From CAZNYN01 sp964422205 (GTDB lineage: Bacteria; Synergistota; Synergistia; Synergistales; Synergistaceae): DNA of 64,000 nt. The position numbers were made by a program, and so were the translations under genes. Below the pieces are notes generated by a model. That model did not search any database. It was not told the DNA's origin and saw only the letters and a list, made by a program, of their open reading frames with translations. Numbering within the stretch: position 1 is the first letter of the stretch; each line of letters starts with the position of its first letter. Where the stretch lies: NCBI GenBank assembly GCA_964422205.1, contig CAYRAI010000002.1, forward strand, positions 26,615-90,614, written 5' to 3'. This document shows, in pieces, positions 26,284-34,994 of this stretch.

Positions 26284-27249
26284 GAGAGTTCCTCCCTCTC
26301 GTCGTTTCTATATGCTAACATAACCCAATTCTTCCGCATGCGCAAGCGGCTCTTTTTGTCGCTTCTGCTTATTGCCGCGGCATTGGCTGTTCTTATTTTC
26401 CCTTATATATCTTCTTGTATAAAAAATGAAGCTGCCTTAAGCTGGGAAAAAGGGTGGGACGCATGGAAGAGGAGAGAGCCAAAAGAAGCTCTCGAGTGCT
26501 GGTCTCATAACTCTTTCATTACGGAACTCTCACGCAGGCCGGCAAAATTTCTTTATTGGAGAATCAGGGCGCTTGAATCTTTGGGACGCACGGACGAGGC
26601 CATTGAGCTTAGGGCGGATATGATGGAAAAATACCCTATGGATCTTTATACTTTTATGATATCTCCTAACGGGGGGTTTTCGGAGACGCACTCCACCGCC
26701 GCAAAAAAGGAAGCTCTCATGTTCCATCCCAGACCTTGGAAGAATGAGGTTGAAGCTGCCTCAAAGCTGACCGGCACTTCAGAGATAACTATATTCGCCC
26801 TTATGAAGAGAGAGAGCAAATTTCACAGCAAAGCAATAAGCCAGTCCGGGGCTGTGGGACTTATGCAGCTCATGCCTGCCACTGCGGAAGACGAGGCGCA
26901 GAAACTAAAAATGTCGGCTGATATCTACGAGCCTGAGGATAACATACTTTTGGGTGCGAATCATTTTTCGATGCTGGAGCATAAATTCAGCAATGAGCCT
27001 ATAAAGGCGATCGCGGCATATAATGCCGGAGCTAAAACAGTTGCAAAATGGGGAGATCTTTCCTCTCAGGACTGGGCGGAGTGGATAGAGAGCATACCTT
27101 ACGCCGAGACAAGGGAATTTGTCCGCTCTGTGCTTCAAAACAGAGAAGTTTACCGTATTCTCTACGGAGGAAGCGGTATTCCTCTGGCTTTTATTATAAA
27201 CACGACACCTTCGGCGGCAAAAACTCTGATCTCTATGAGAAAAAAATAA
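26278..27249 (+). CDS. Membrane-anchored soluble-type lytic transglycosylase
   Basis: Predicted peptidoglycan lytic transglycosylase. From ATG 26278 (AAGGTGG upstream) the protein is about 323 residues with a signal anchor at 23-44, a tetratricopeptide-like linker (ALECWSHNSF, RALESLGRTDEAIELRADMM) and an SLT domain with catalytic Glu179 in MKRESKFHSKAISQSGAVGLMQLMPATA (split here by residues 177-204) and AAYNAGAKTVAKW. An internal ATG at 26338 would give a standard signal peptide but has no clear ribosome binding site; a GTG at 26233 is less likely. YbaK follows 28 bp downstream. Confidence 0.9.
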   Translation: MQESSSLSSFLYANITQFFRMRKRLFLSLLLIAAALAVLIFPYISSCIKNEAALSWEKGWDAWKRREPKEALECWSHNSFITELSRRPAKFLYWRIRALESLGRTDEAIELRADMMEKYPMDLYTFMISPNGGFSETHSTAAKKEALMFHPRPWKNEVEAASKLTGTSEITIFALMKRESKFHSKAISQSGAVGLMQLMPATAEDEAQKLKMSADIYEPEDNILLGANHFSMLEHKFSNEPIKAIAAYNAGAKTVAKWGDLSSQDWAEWIESIPYAETREFVRSVLQNREVYRILYGGSGIPLAFIINTTPSAAKTLISMRKK

Positions 27250-27277
27250 CAACGACAGAAAGGCTTGGTGCAGCAAA

Positions 27278-27772
27278 ATGTTAAACATCGGCGATTTTGA
27301 ATTTGATCCCGTCAAGGCGGTAAGGGACTTCCTGGACAAAAAGAATTTTAATGAAAAGATAATCCATACAGAAGCTACAATTTTCACTGTAAGCGATGCT
27401 TCGCTCGCTGTAGGAGCACCTGAGCCTGAAATACTTAAGAGCATTCTGCTGAGGGTAAACAGGGGCGAGTATTTTGCTTTGGCACTTATGTCCGGAGTCA
27501 ACAGAGTAGAGACAAAAAAGATTAAAAAGCTGCTCGGAGCTTCTCATGTCTCCTTTGCCGACCCTGATGCATGCATCGAGTGGTCCGGATTCCGCCCCGG
27601 AGGCGTACCTCCGGTCGGCTATCCTAAGCAGCCTCGCACTCTGATTGACGATGACCTGTTTCTGTACGGAACAGTTTGGGCCGCAGCAGGCACAGATCAC
27701 CATTTTTTCCCAATAAGCCCATCGGCTCTTCTTGAAATTACCGGAGGTGAGAGGGCGGATATAAAAAAATAA
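27278..27772 (+). CDS. YbaK/EbsC-family aminoacyl-tRNA deacylase
   Basis: Predicted trans-editing deacylase that removes mischarged amino acids from tRNA. The 164 residues match the YbaK fold: IIHTEATIFTVSDAS, ILKSILLRVNRGEYFALALMSG with the conserved lysine in the KS motif, TKKIKKLLGA and GFRPGGVPPVGYP. The C-terminus has TVWAAAGTDHHFFPISPSALLEITGG. The product specificity (Cys-tRNA-Pro or Ala-tRNA-Pro) cannot be told. It ends 6 bp from a convergent membrane protein gene. Confidence 0.9.
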   Translation: MLNIGDFEFDPVKAVRDFLDKKNFNEKIIHTEATIFTVSDASLAVGAPEPEILKSILLRVNRGEYFALALMSGVNRVETKKIKKLLGASHVSFADPDACIEWSGFRPGGVPPVGYPKQPRTLIDDDLFLYGTVWAAAGTDHHFFPISPSALLEITGGERADIKK

Positions 27773-27778
27773 TCTGCC

Positions 27779-29140
27779 TCATCTAAAAATGTAGTTAGCG
27801 ACCGGAATTATAATGATAAAAGATATGACGATTCTTATTATATATATTACGAGCATATCCTTAAAGCTCAGAGGTATTGTTGAGTGCCATACATGAAGCC
27901 CTATCTCTGTAAGATTGACAAGTCCCACAGTGGATATGCAGATGCATATAAATTTTCCCGCCTCTTCCAGCAATATCTGTCCGTATGTTATGGCCACATA
28001 CTGATCGACAAAGGCGAAGACAGACGAAGTTGCGATAATGTCCGGCTCGGCGACTCCAACTCCGTCAAGAAGGGCAGAAATCGGATAGGCTATCATTGTA
28101 ACAAGGGGAGTTGACTCGGCTATAGCCATCAAAAAAGTTCCGAATGTTATCATCAGAGGAATAGTTCCGCAGATAAGCGGCATTGCTATTGCAGCAGATT
28201 CGGCAAGATATAGTTTCATATTCATGTGAGACGCTTTGCTTAACCCTCTGTAGAGAGCCCACTCAAACAAAGTATGCCCGTGCCTGTCCCCCGCCGTCGA
28301 AAGATGGTGCGCGGAGGGCACGGCTCTGTATGTGTCGGGAATAAATCTCAAAGGCCATATTCTGGGCATTATCACTGCGAGAATAAGCATGGTTGAATAG
28401 ACTGTGAGTAAAATTTTGGTGAACATATAGTTCATCCTCAAAAGCGAGGTAACTGCGTAAATATTGTATATTCCGGCAAGAGAAAAGCTTGTGACCATTA
28501 CAGCCGCTTCTCTGTCACTGTATGAGCCGTTCATGTGCATTTTTGCGGTCAGGACAACTGCAATAGAGCTGCTGCCTAGCCATGATGCTATAGAGTCTAC
28601 AGCGGATCGTCCCGGAACTTTAAAAAGAGGATGCATAAAGGGGCCTGCATATACGGCTAAAAACTGTACCAGCCCAAAATCAAGGAGCAGAGGTGCCGTG
28701 AGAGATAGGACTAAAGTGAGCACAAGAAGCCTTGTGACAAGGTGAAAGACTATCATCTCGGCGTATTTCAAAAAAACTCCGAATACCGATGCGTCTCCCC
28801 ATATAACTATGACGGATATCACCATTGCCGCAAAACGGACAGTGTACCAGAATGGGCCTCCGTAAAGGCATTCATAAAAAACTTCGTGCTTCTCAGCAAA
28901 TCTTGGCTTTAAACATAGGGAGAAAAGACTGCTGAGGACTACAGATAGAGAAACTCCGAATACTGCGAATGGCATGTAAAAATGCAAAACGGACATCAGA
29001 TATTCCTTAAAATGACCTATGAAAGTATTCATGCTTCCGTTGAACGAGAACGGAACAAGAAACATCCATATGCCGATAAGCGACGGTATTATAAAGAGAG
29101 ATATAATCCTGGCTGTACGTGGAAATTTCTCCACCTCCAT
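27779..29140 (-). CDS. YjiH-like nucleoside-recognition (gate domain) membrane protein
   Basis: Polytopic inner-membrane protein of 453 residues with about ten hydrophobic segments. The stretches FGLVQFLAVYAGPFMHPLFKVPGRSAVDSIASWLGSSS and the C-terminal half (LICGTIPLMITFGTFLMAIAESTPL) match the nucleoside-recognition/gate family represented by YjiH. Homologues often sit beside peptidases or ureide hydrolases; here it follows a HicB-like gene and peptidases on the same strand. Substrate unknown. The ATG at 29140 lacks a clear ribosome binding site, so the start is uncertain. Confidence 0.82.
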   Translation of the reverse strand: MEVEKFPRTARIISLFIIPSLIGIWMFLVPFSFNGSMNTFIGHFKEYLMSVLHFYMPFAVFGVSLSVVLSSLFSLCLKPRFAEKHEVFYECLYGGPFWYTVRFAAMVISVIVIWGDASVFGVFLKYAEMIVFHLVTRLLVLTLVLSLTAPLLLDFGLVQFLAVYAGPFMHPLFKVPGRSAVDSIASWLGSSSIAVVLTAKMHMNGSYSDREAAVMVTSFSLAGIYNIYAVTSLLRMNYMFTKILLTVYSTMLILAVIMPRIWPLRFIPDTYRAVPSAHHLSTAGDRHGHTLFEWALYRGLSKASHMNMKLYLAESAAIAMPLICGTIPLMITFGTFLMAIAESTPLVTMIAYPISALLDGVGVAEPDIIATSSVFAFVDQYVAITYGQILLEEAGKFICICISTVGLVNLTEIGLHVWHSTIPLSFKDMLVIYIIRIVISFIIIIPVANYIFR

Positions 29141-29227
29141 TCGTACGCTCTATTATATCAGATTATTCAGACACCTAAAACCCACAGCATGACTCATGCT
29201 TATTTGTTTATAAAAATTTGAAATATA

Positions 29228-29503
29228 TTATTCAGTTTCGTCCATTCTTACGGTAAAAAGCTTAACCTCGCCTACGCCTGCGGCAAGAAGTTCGTCTTCA
29301 AACGGAGCTTCTGGAATAGGCCATTGGGCTTCGAGAGAGCATTTGATATATTCCTCCAATGCGGAAGGAGCTCTTTCTAAAACCTCTTCTCTGCTTTGCC
29401 CCTCTACCCAGCAGCCCGAAAGACCTGGGAAATTCACAACCCAGAGTCTGCCTCCGTCATAACCGTTTGCCACTACAGCCGGAAATGTATATTCCGTTAT
29501 CAT
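29228..29503 (-). CDS. HicB-like antitoxin-fold protein without HicA
   Basis: A 91-residue protein with the HicB partial RNase H-like fold signature: YTFPAVVANGYDGGRLWVVNFPGLSGCWVEGQSREEVLERAPSALEEYI spread over residues 5-53. It lacks an obvious C-terminal DNA-binding domain. No HicA-type toxin ORF flanks it; it begins one base after the M19 dipeptidase stop codon and is probably co-transcribed with it. It may therefore be an orphan or a domesticated HicB. Confidence 0.8.
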   Translation of the reverse strand: MITEYTFPAVVANGYDGGRLWVVNFPGLSGCWVEGQSREEVLERAPSALEEYIKCSLEAQWPIPEAPFEDELLAAGVGEVKLFTVRMDETE

Positions 29504-29504
29504 C

Positions 29505-30497
29505 TCAGCCTAACACCCTCTCAAAAAGCTTAAAAAAGTTTTCGCCCAGAATTTTCCGCGATATGTCTTTGGTAAAGTTTTCTTTAATCGGTGTCAAAAA
29601 TTTTTCGGCGGCGTCTTCATGATCTCTGAATAGGTCGCCTGAAGGGAGGTCGTGACTCGTTCTGAGCGAATTGACACAGTCACATAAGTCCATTCCGAGT
29701 CCGACATGGGAATATCCCGCAATCTCCGCAACACGATAGAGATGTTCCATAAGTTTTTCCGGAGTTCTCTCATCCTCGATGTCCGAAGCAAAGGGCGCGT
29801 ATGCGTTCATGCCTATTACTCCGCCCGAGCCCGCCACTATTTTTATCTGTTCATCCGTGAGATTTCTCGCGGATGAGGCTAACGCGCGGCAATTTGAATG
29901 AGAGGCTATAAAAGGTCCTTTAACCATGGATGCCACTTCATAGAACCCCTCGTCGTTTATGTGGCTCACATCAATCACCATGCCCAGCTCCTGAGCTTTT
30001 TCCACCAGAGCGCGTCCGAAGCGGGTAAGTCCTCCCTGATGCTTCGGTGCGTATTCCGGATCAAAGGAGCTGCCGTCCGCGGCGTAGTTTCTGCGTGACC
30101 ATGTTATGCCGAGAAGCCTGACTCCCAATTCGTAGAATGTCCTCAGAAGCAGCAAGTCCTTGCCTACAGGCTCCGCTCCCTCAAGCGAGAGGAATATAGC
30201 TATCTTTCCGTCTTCCACCGCTGCACGCGCCTCTTGGGTATCTCTGCAGAGCGCAAAAGAGTCTCCGGACTCGTCAAGCTCTTCCATAAAAGCGGATATC
30301 TGATCCAGAGCATTTCTGAGCGCACCCTCGGGCAGAAGGTCGTCGGTTATAAAGAGAGAACATACCAAAACATTCACACCGGAGCTTTTGAGGCGCCGCA
30401 GGTGTCTTCTCTCAAGAACCTTTCTCTCTCCCAAGCGTCTGTAGTATAAAACATCAAGCAATACATCAAAATGCGCGTCAAGCACAATATCTTTCAA
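29505..30497 (-). CDS. Membrane-dipeptidase family (M19) zinc dipeptidase
   Basis: Predicted cytoplasmic dipeptidase of 330 residues. Metal-binding and family motifs are DAHFD at residues 7-11 (HxD), the bridging Glu in LSLEGAEP, VIDVSHIND, PFIASHSNCRAL and HVGLGMDLCD. No signal peptide. The start is TTG at 30497 with GGAGGG 7 nt upstream. It follows the C69 gene by 21 bp and is followed at 1 bp by the HicB-like gene, forming a peptide-degradation operon. Confidence 0.92.
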   Translation of the reverse strand: MKDIVLDAHFDVLLDVLYYRRLGERKVLERRHLRRLKSSGVNVLVCSLFITDDLLPEGALRNALDQISAFMEELDESGDSFALCRDTQEARAAVEDGKIAIFLSLEGAEPVGKDLLLLRTFYELGVRLLGITWSRRNYAADGSSFDPEYAPKHQGGLTRFGRALVEKAQELGMVIDVSHINDEGFYEVASMVKGPFIASHSNCRALASSARNLTDEQIKIVAGSGGVIGMNAYAPFASDIEDERTPEKLMEHLYRVAEIAGYSHVGLGMDLCDCVNSLRTSHDLPSGDLFRDHEDAAEKFLTPIKENFTKDISRKILGENFFKLFERVLG

Positions 30498-30518
30498 AAT
30501 ACACCCTCCGGCTTCGTG

Positions 30519-32177
30519 CTATTTTTTCGGCTCGGCGTCCTTGTCGCCGAAGCCCGCTTCCCTAAGCCATTCTGTAGGATAACCTACTGTTTTGGCTTTT
30601 CCGTTATCATCTATGACATAGCCGTCAGAATACTTTCCTACCAAATGCCATGCAAGATTCCACCACACCGTGCTGGCTTTATTGACACTGTCGTTTACAT
30701 AGCGTGTCAGATAATCCGATGCACCGGCTCTGTCGCCCGATTTATACTTATCCATAAAAGCCTTTTCCGCGGAAGGAGCTGAGGCAAAAAATCCGTTCTC
30801 AAGCTCGGACTGCTTTGCCCTTATGTCCTTTATCATGTATGAATATTTAAGATTTGCCCAGTTTGCTACAAAGTTAAACGCCCAGTATGCGGACTCTTGA
30901 TTAAATTTTGCTCTGTCGTATATTGCAAGAGACTTGGGAAGTGACTTTGTCCCTGCGTATATCGGCATGTACACGCAGGTTGCAGGCTGGTCGAGCCCGA
31001 ACCACGTGAGGGCTGCTATTTCCTCGGGCATATCAGACCTTATCTGAGAGACAATGCTGAAGGAACAGTAGTATTCCGATATAGATCTGTCCCAATAATT
31101 ATACTTGCGGTTTTCCGGCTTTTGATCTCTGTTTACGCTGTTGCGGACAGGAGAGCCGAAGGGGCCTGCGGCAAGACCTTTGGTAAGGTCAAAGCGTGTG
31201 CCTTCAAGGTAGTCTCTGTTGACATTCATAATATTCCGAACAGTTATGGGCTTGTCAGGCTTCATAAAAATAGGGTAGTGAGCTTTGGAATTTTCGGCAA
31301 GCTTCACGCTCGGAGAGAGCAGTCCGCAGGCACGCCATTCGCGGCGCTGTGAAAGGTAGGGGGAACGGCCTTTGGCCTCAGGACCGTATACCTTGTAAAA
31401 GACAAACTTCTCGCCCTCTTTCCACCAGCCCATATCTTTTGCTATATCTTTAATATTTGATGAGTACATAAAGTTAGCTTGGTCGCTGAAATTAATCTCG
31501 CCTATACGCGAACGGTTCGCTCCGACAGAGTATGAGTCATCGGGGACACGGACAGCTGCCCATACCGCTCCGGGCTTTCCGCTTTCCGGCTTCCAAAATG
31601 CCCCGGGACCTGTTATCTCAAGCAGCCATATTTCATCTTTGTCGGCAATGGCAAGGGCTTCTCCTCTATCTCCGTAGCCGTATTTTTCGGCAAGCTCCGT
31701 TATCACCTTTAATGTCTCGCGTGCAGTCGCCCCGCGCTGAAGCCCCAATGCCTCGAGCTGCTCAATCATCATCATGGCTGTCGGGCACTCGCTTTCATCG
31801 CGTCCTCCCCATGTATGCTCGCCTATTACGACGGACTTCTCATTCATTATGGGATATGACGTGTTAAAGTACGAGTATGTTTTTTTTACTTCCGGGATAG
31901 TGCCTGCCTCAATAAGTTTATTGTCTGGACGTGTCTCCATATATTTGTTCTTGTATATCTGCACGACAGCCCCTTTTGGGTTCTCTTTTCCGGGAACTAC
32001 GGTAAGACGGTGGTCATACCATCCGTCGCATGTATAGGAAAGAATTACATCGCCTGTGTCTGTAGCCTTTTTCCCTGCCATTACAACTGTACATGCTTCT
32101 GATGAATTTGATGCAAGAAAAAATACAAAAAGCAGCATGGCACACAGAGCTTTTTGCCTGCAGATTATTTTTATCAT
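30519..32177 (-). CDS. Exported C69-family (PepDA-like) dipeptidase, copy 1
   Basis: N-terminal nucleophile dipeptidase of 552 residues. A signal sequence (about 1-28) ends in SSEA, directly followed by the catalytic cysteine Cys29 in CTVVMAGKKAT. The family pattern continues with TCDGWYDHRLTVVPG, GEHTWGGRDESECPTAMMMIEQLEALGLQRG and FWKPESGKPGAVWAAVRVPDD. Cleavage of the signal would expose the nucleophile. It is a close paralogue of the gene at 33260-34909 and leads the operon with the M19 dipeptidase. Confidence 0.92.
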   Translation of the reverse strand: MIKIICRQKALCAMLLFVFFLASNSSEACTVVMAGKKATDTGDVILSYTCDGWYDHRLTVVPGKENPKGAVVQIYKNKYMETRPDNKLIEAGTIPEVKKTYSYFNTSYPIMNEKSVVIGEHTWGGRDESECPTAMMMIEQLEALGLQRGATARETLKVITELAEKYGYGDRGEALAIADKDEIWLLEITGPGAFWKPESGKPGAVWAAVRVPDDSYSVGANRSRIGEINFSDQANFMYSSNIKDIAKDMGWWKEGEKFVFYKVYGPEAKGRSPYLSQRREWRACGLLSPSVKLAENSKAHYPIFMKPDKPITVRNIMNVNRDYLEGTRFDLTKGLAAGPFGSPVRNSVNRDQKPENRKYNYWDRSISEYYCSFSIVSQIRSDMPEEIAALTWFGLDQPATCVYMPIYAGTKSLPKSLAIYDRAKFNQESAYWAFNFVANWANLKYSYMIKDIRAKQSELENGFFASAPSAEKAFMDKYKSGDRAGASDYLTRYVNDSVNKASTVWWNLAWHLVGKYSDGYVIDDNGKAKTVGYPTEWLREAGFGDKDAEPKK

Positions 32178-32269
32178 TTAATAAACATCCTCTCTTAAAA
32201 AATGCCCTTGAAATTATACCAAAGCAATCGCTGTTTTATCTCACAATTTTGTATCAAGATACAGATGTT

Positions 32270-33097
32270 TTAAAACTTAATTTTCTGCATATCTTGATTT
32301 TCGAGGTCAAACCACAAAAGCTTTTTTAAGAGGACGGAATCCAGCCCCGCAAGTATCTTAAGAGCTTCGCAGGATTCTAAAGATGCAACGAACGGAGGAG
32401 TAAAGGGAGGGTTGCCTGTCTCAGTCTCTGCGCCTTTGTCGGGTACATCCTCCGAGTACCAAAAAGGAGTATCCGAGGGGTAAAATACCGATACCTGTCC
32501 GAAAAACCCGCCTATGGCACCGTGGACAAACGGTATGTCAAGCTCCCTGCATGCGGCAAAGACATCCCTTCTTGCTTTGTTGCTGTCGAGTGCGTCAATT
32601 ACAACAGAGCAGCCGCGTAAAAGTTCAGCAGCGTTGCCTCTGTTTAGATAACCTTCAAAAGGAAAGGCTTCTACTGCGCTGTTTATCTCCCTGACTCTCT
32701 CGGCTGCGGCAAGAGCCTTTGATGCTCCTATGGAAGACTCCCTGGAATAGAGCTGCCTGTTAAGATTGTTGTCGTCAAAAACATCTCCGTCGGCCATGAC
32801 TATCTCCCCTACTCCCGCTCTTGCAAGAATCTCTATTATCCAGCCTCCGAGACCTCCGCAGCCTATTACAGCAGCTTTTGACGAAAGCAGGCGCGCCTGT
32901 CCAGACAAGCCGAATGTTCCCGCACTGCGTTCGTAGCGTGAGGGGCATATACCATTTTCAAGTGCCAGTATCTCAGTCTCCCGAACCGAGAAACCGCACT
33001 CTCTCGCCACCTCCCGGCAATAAAAAAACGGAACCGTCAGATAGACTCCCGTGGACGAAGCTTTACTCCTTAAGAGAGCAATAGCTTTTTCTGTCAA
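32270..33097 (-). CDS. ThiF/MoeB/HesA-family E1-like adenylyltransferase
   Basis: Predicted activator of a ubiquitin-like sulfur carrier. About 275 residues: an N-terminal region ending in GICPSRYERSAGTFGLSGQARLLSS, the nucleotide motif AVIGCGGLGG, acidic ADGDVFDDNNLNRQLY with the conserved NLNRQ, and VVIDALDSNKARRDVFAAC. The paired CxxC zinc ligands of MoeB/ThiF are absent. No MoaD/ThiS-like carrier is nearby. Start choice: TTG 33097 has GAGGTG at proper spacing, whereas GTG 33106 lies within that site. Confidence 0.85.
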   Translation of the reverse strand: MTEKAIALLRSKASSTGVYLTVPFFYCREVARECGFSVRETEILALENGICPSRYERSAGTFGLSGQARLLSSKAAVIGCGGLGGWIIEILARAGVGEIVMADGDVFDDNNLNRQLYSRESSIGASKALAAAERVREINSAVEAFPFEGYLNRGNAAELLRGCSVVIDALDSNKARRDVFAACRELDIPFVHGAIGGFFGQVSVFYPSDTPFWYSEDVPDKGAETETGNPPFTPPFVASLESCEALKILAGLDSVLLKKLLWFDLENQDMQKIKF

Positions 33098-33192
33098 AGC
33101 AATCACCTCAAATTTATCGTAATGATATTATTTATGATCAAACAACAGCAGCATAATAGAGATGATACCCCAAAGAGAGGCTAAACGACAGC

Positions 33193-33233
33193 AAAAAAAA
33201 ATCGGAACTCTGTGAAAACGAGTCCCGATTTTT
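33193..33233 (-). terminator. Terminator after C69 copy 2
   Basis: Minus-strand ATCGGGACTC / GAGTTCCGAT stem with a 9-nt loop followed by a long run of Us, about 30 bp past the stop codon of the C69 gene at 33260. Confidence 0.85.
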
Positions 33234-33259
33234 ACAACGCTCAGATTAAAAAATATTTA

Positions 33260-34909
33260 TTACTTCTTGGGCTCGGCGTCGTTGTTGCCGAAGCCTACTT
33301 CTGTGAGCCATTCTGTCGGGTAGCCGACTGTTGTCGCCTTGCCCTTGTCATCGATGACATATCCGTCGGAGTACTTGCCTACGAGATCCCATGCAAGTGC
33401 CCACCATTCCTTGTGAACCTTGTTCACATTGGCGTTGACATATGATGTGATAAGCTCTGAGCCTTCGGCTGTCTTCTTGGCTTTGTACTTCGCCATGAAG
33501 GCCTTGTCTGTCGCGGGAAGTGTGCTGAAGAATCCGTTTTCGAGTTCAGCCTGCTTTGCGCGGATATCCTTAATCATGTAGGAATGCTTAAGGTCTGCCC
33601 AGTTGCCTACGAAGTTGAATGCCCAGAATGTCGATTCCTGGTTGAACTTAGCGCGGTCATAGACTGCCATTGACTTCGGAAGTGACTTTGTTCCGGCATA
33701 TACCGGCATGTAGACAGATGTGTGGGGCTGGTCGAAGCCGAACCATGTTACTGCGGCTATCTCTTCGGGCATATTGGGTCTTACCTGTGCCACTATGCTG
33801 TATGAGCAGCGGAAGAGTGAAATGGGGCGATCCCAGTCGTTGCCTTTGCGGTTCTCGGGCTTCTGGTCTCTGCCGGTCGGGTAGCGTGTCGGTGAACCGA
33901 AGGGGCCTGCTGCGAGTCCCTTTGTGAGGTCGAAGCGTGTGCCTTCAAGGTAGTCGCGGTTTACGTTCATAAGGTCCTGAACTTTGAGGGGCTTATCGGG
34001 CTTCTGGAAGAGAGGATACTGTTCTTTCGCATTGGGGTCAAGCTTCACGCTGGGCGTGAGAAGACCGTATGCGCGCCACTCGCGGCGCTGCTGGTAGTAG
34101 GGTGATCCGTAAGGTGTGGGGTTGTAGATTTTGTGGAAGACGAATTTCTCTCCCTCTTTCCACCAGCCCATGTCCTTTGCGAAATCTTTGACGTTTGATG
34201 AATACATAAAGTTGTCTTTGTCTTTGAAGTTGATTTCTGCGATGCGTGAGCGGTTTGATCCCATGGCGTACTTGTCATCGGGAATACGTACTGCCGCCCA
34301 TACTGCGCCGGGCTTGCCGCTCTGCGCGTTCCAAAGGGGTCCGGGGCCTGTTATCTCAAAGAGCCAGACTTCTTTTTCGTCAGCAACGGCTAGTGCTTCG
34401 CCGCCGTCGGCATAGCCGTACTTCTCGGCAAGCGCTCCCATGACTTTGATAGCTTCGCGTGCTGTGGCTCCGCGCTGGAGACCAAGAACCTGAAGCTGCT
34501 CAATCATCATCATGGCTGTCGGGCATTCATTCTCGTCGCGTCCGCCCCATGTGAACTCGCCCATAACGACTGATTTCTCGTTCATTACGGGGTATCCGGC
34601 ATGGAAGTAGGTGTAGGTCTTCTCGGCCTGGGGGATTTCTCCTACCTTATCGAGAGGACGTGTGGGCTGCGTCTGGTAGCATATGTTCTTGTAGATAGGC
34701 ATTTTTGAACCCTTGGGGTTCACTGAGCCGGGGACTACTGTGAGGCGGTGGTCGTACCATCCGTCGCATGTGTAGGAGACGAGCACGTCGCCTTTGGCTG
34801 TGGCTTTTTTGCCCGCCATTACGACTGTGCAGGCGTCAGCCTGTGCAACGAATGCCATCATGAACATAAACAGCGCGAAAAACATTACTTTTCTTGAAAC
34901 TGATTTCAT
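33260..34909 (-). CDS. Exported C69-family (PepDA-like) dipeptidase, copy 2
   Basis: Secreted Ntn-hydrolase dipeptidase of 549 residues, colinear with copy 1. The signal peptide ends QADA at residue 26 and the nucleophile Cys27 starts CTVVMAGKKAT. Shared motifs are TCDGWYDHRL, GEFTWGGRDENECPTAMMMIEQLQ and NVNRDYLEGTRFDLTKGLAAGPFGSP. It is the last gene of the 37661-to-33260 cassette, before a strong terminator. The upstream AAGGAG is 13 nt from the ATG. Unlike copy 1 it keeps company with a permease and an exported deacylase. Confidence 0.92.
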   Translation of the reverse strand: MKSVSRKVMFFALFMFMMAFVAQADACTVVMAGKKATAKGDVLVSYTCDGWYDHRLTVVPGSVNPKGSKMPIYKNICYQTQPTRPLDKVGEIPQAEKTYTYFHAGYPVMNEKSVVMGEFTWGGRDENECPTAMMMIEQLQVLGLQRGATAREAIKVMGALAEKYGYADGGEALAVADEKEVWLFEITGPGPLWNAQSGKPGAVWAAVRIPDDKYAMGSNRSRIAEINFKDKDNFMYSSNVKDFAKDMGWWKEGEKFVFHKIYNPTPYGSPYYQQRREWRAYGLLTPSVKLDPNAKEQYPLFQKPDKPLKVQDLMNVNRDYLEGTRFDLTKGLAAGPFGSPTRYPTGRDQKPENRKGNDWDRPISLFRCSYSIVAQVRPNMPEEIAAVTWFGFDQPHTSVYMPVYAGTKSLPKSMAVYDRAKFNQESTFWAFNFVGNWADLKHSYMIKDIRAKQAELENGFFSTLPATDKAFMAKYKAKKTAEGSELITSYVNANVNKVHKEWWALAWDLVGKYSDGYVIDDKGKATTVGYPTEWLTEVGFGNNDAEPKK

Positions 34910-34994
34910 GACTTACATAACACTCCTTCTGAAAATATGATTTTTTTACAAAGTCACGGAGGACTTGCCTCCATTGCTTTACAGGTAGTGATGG

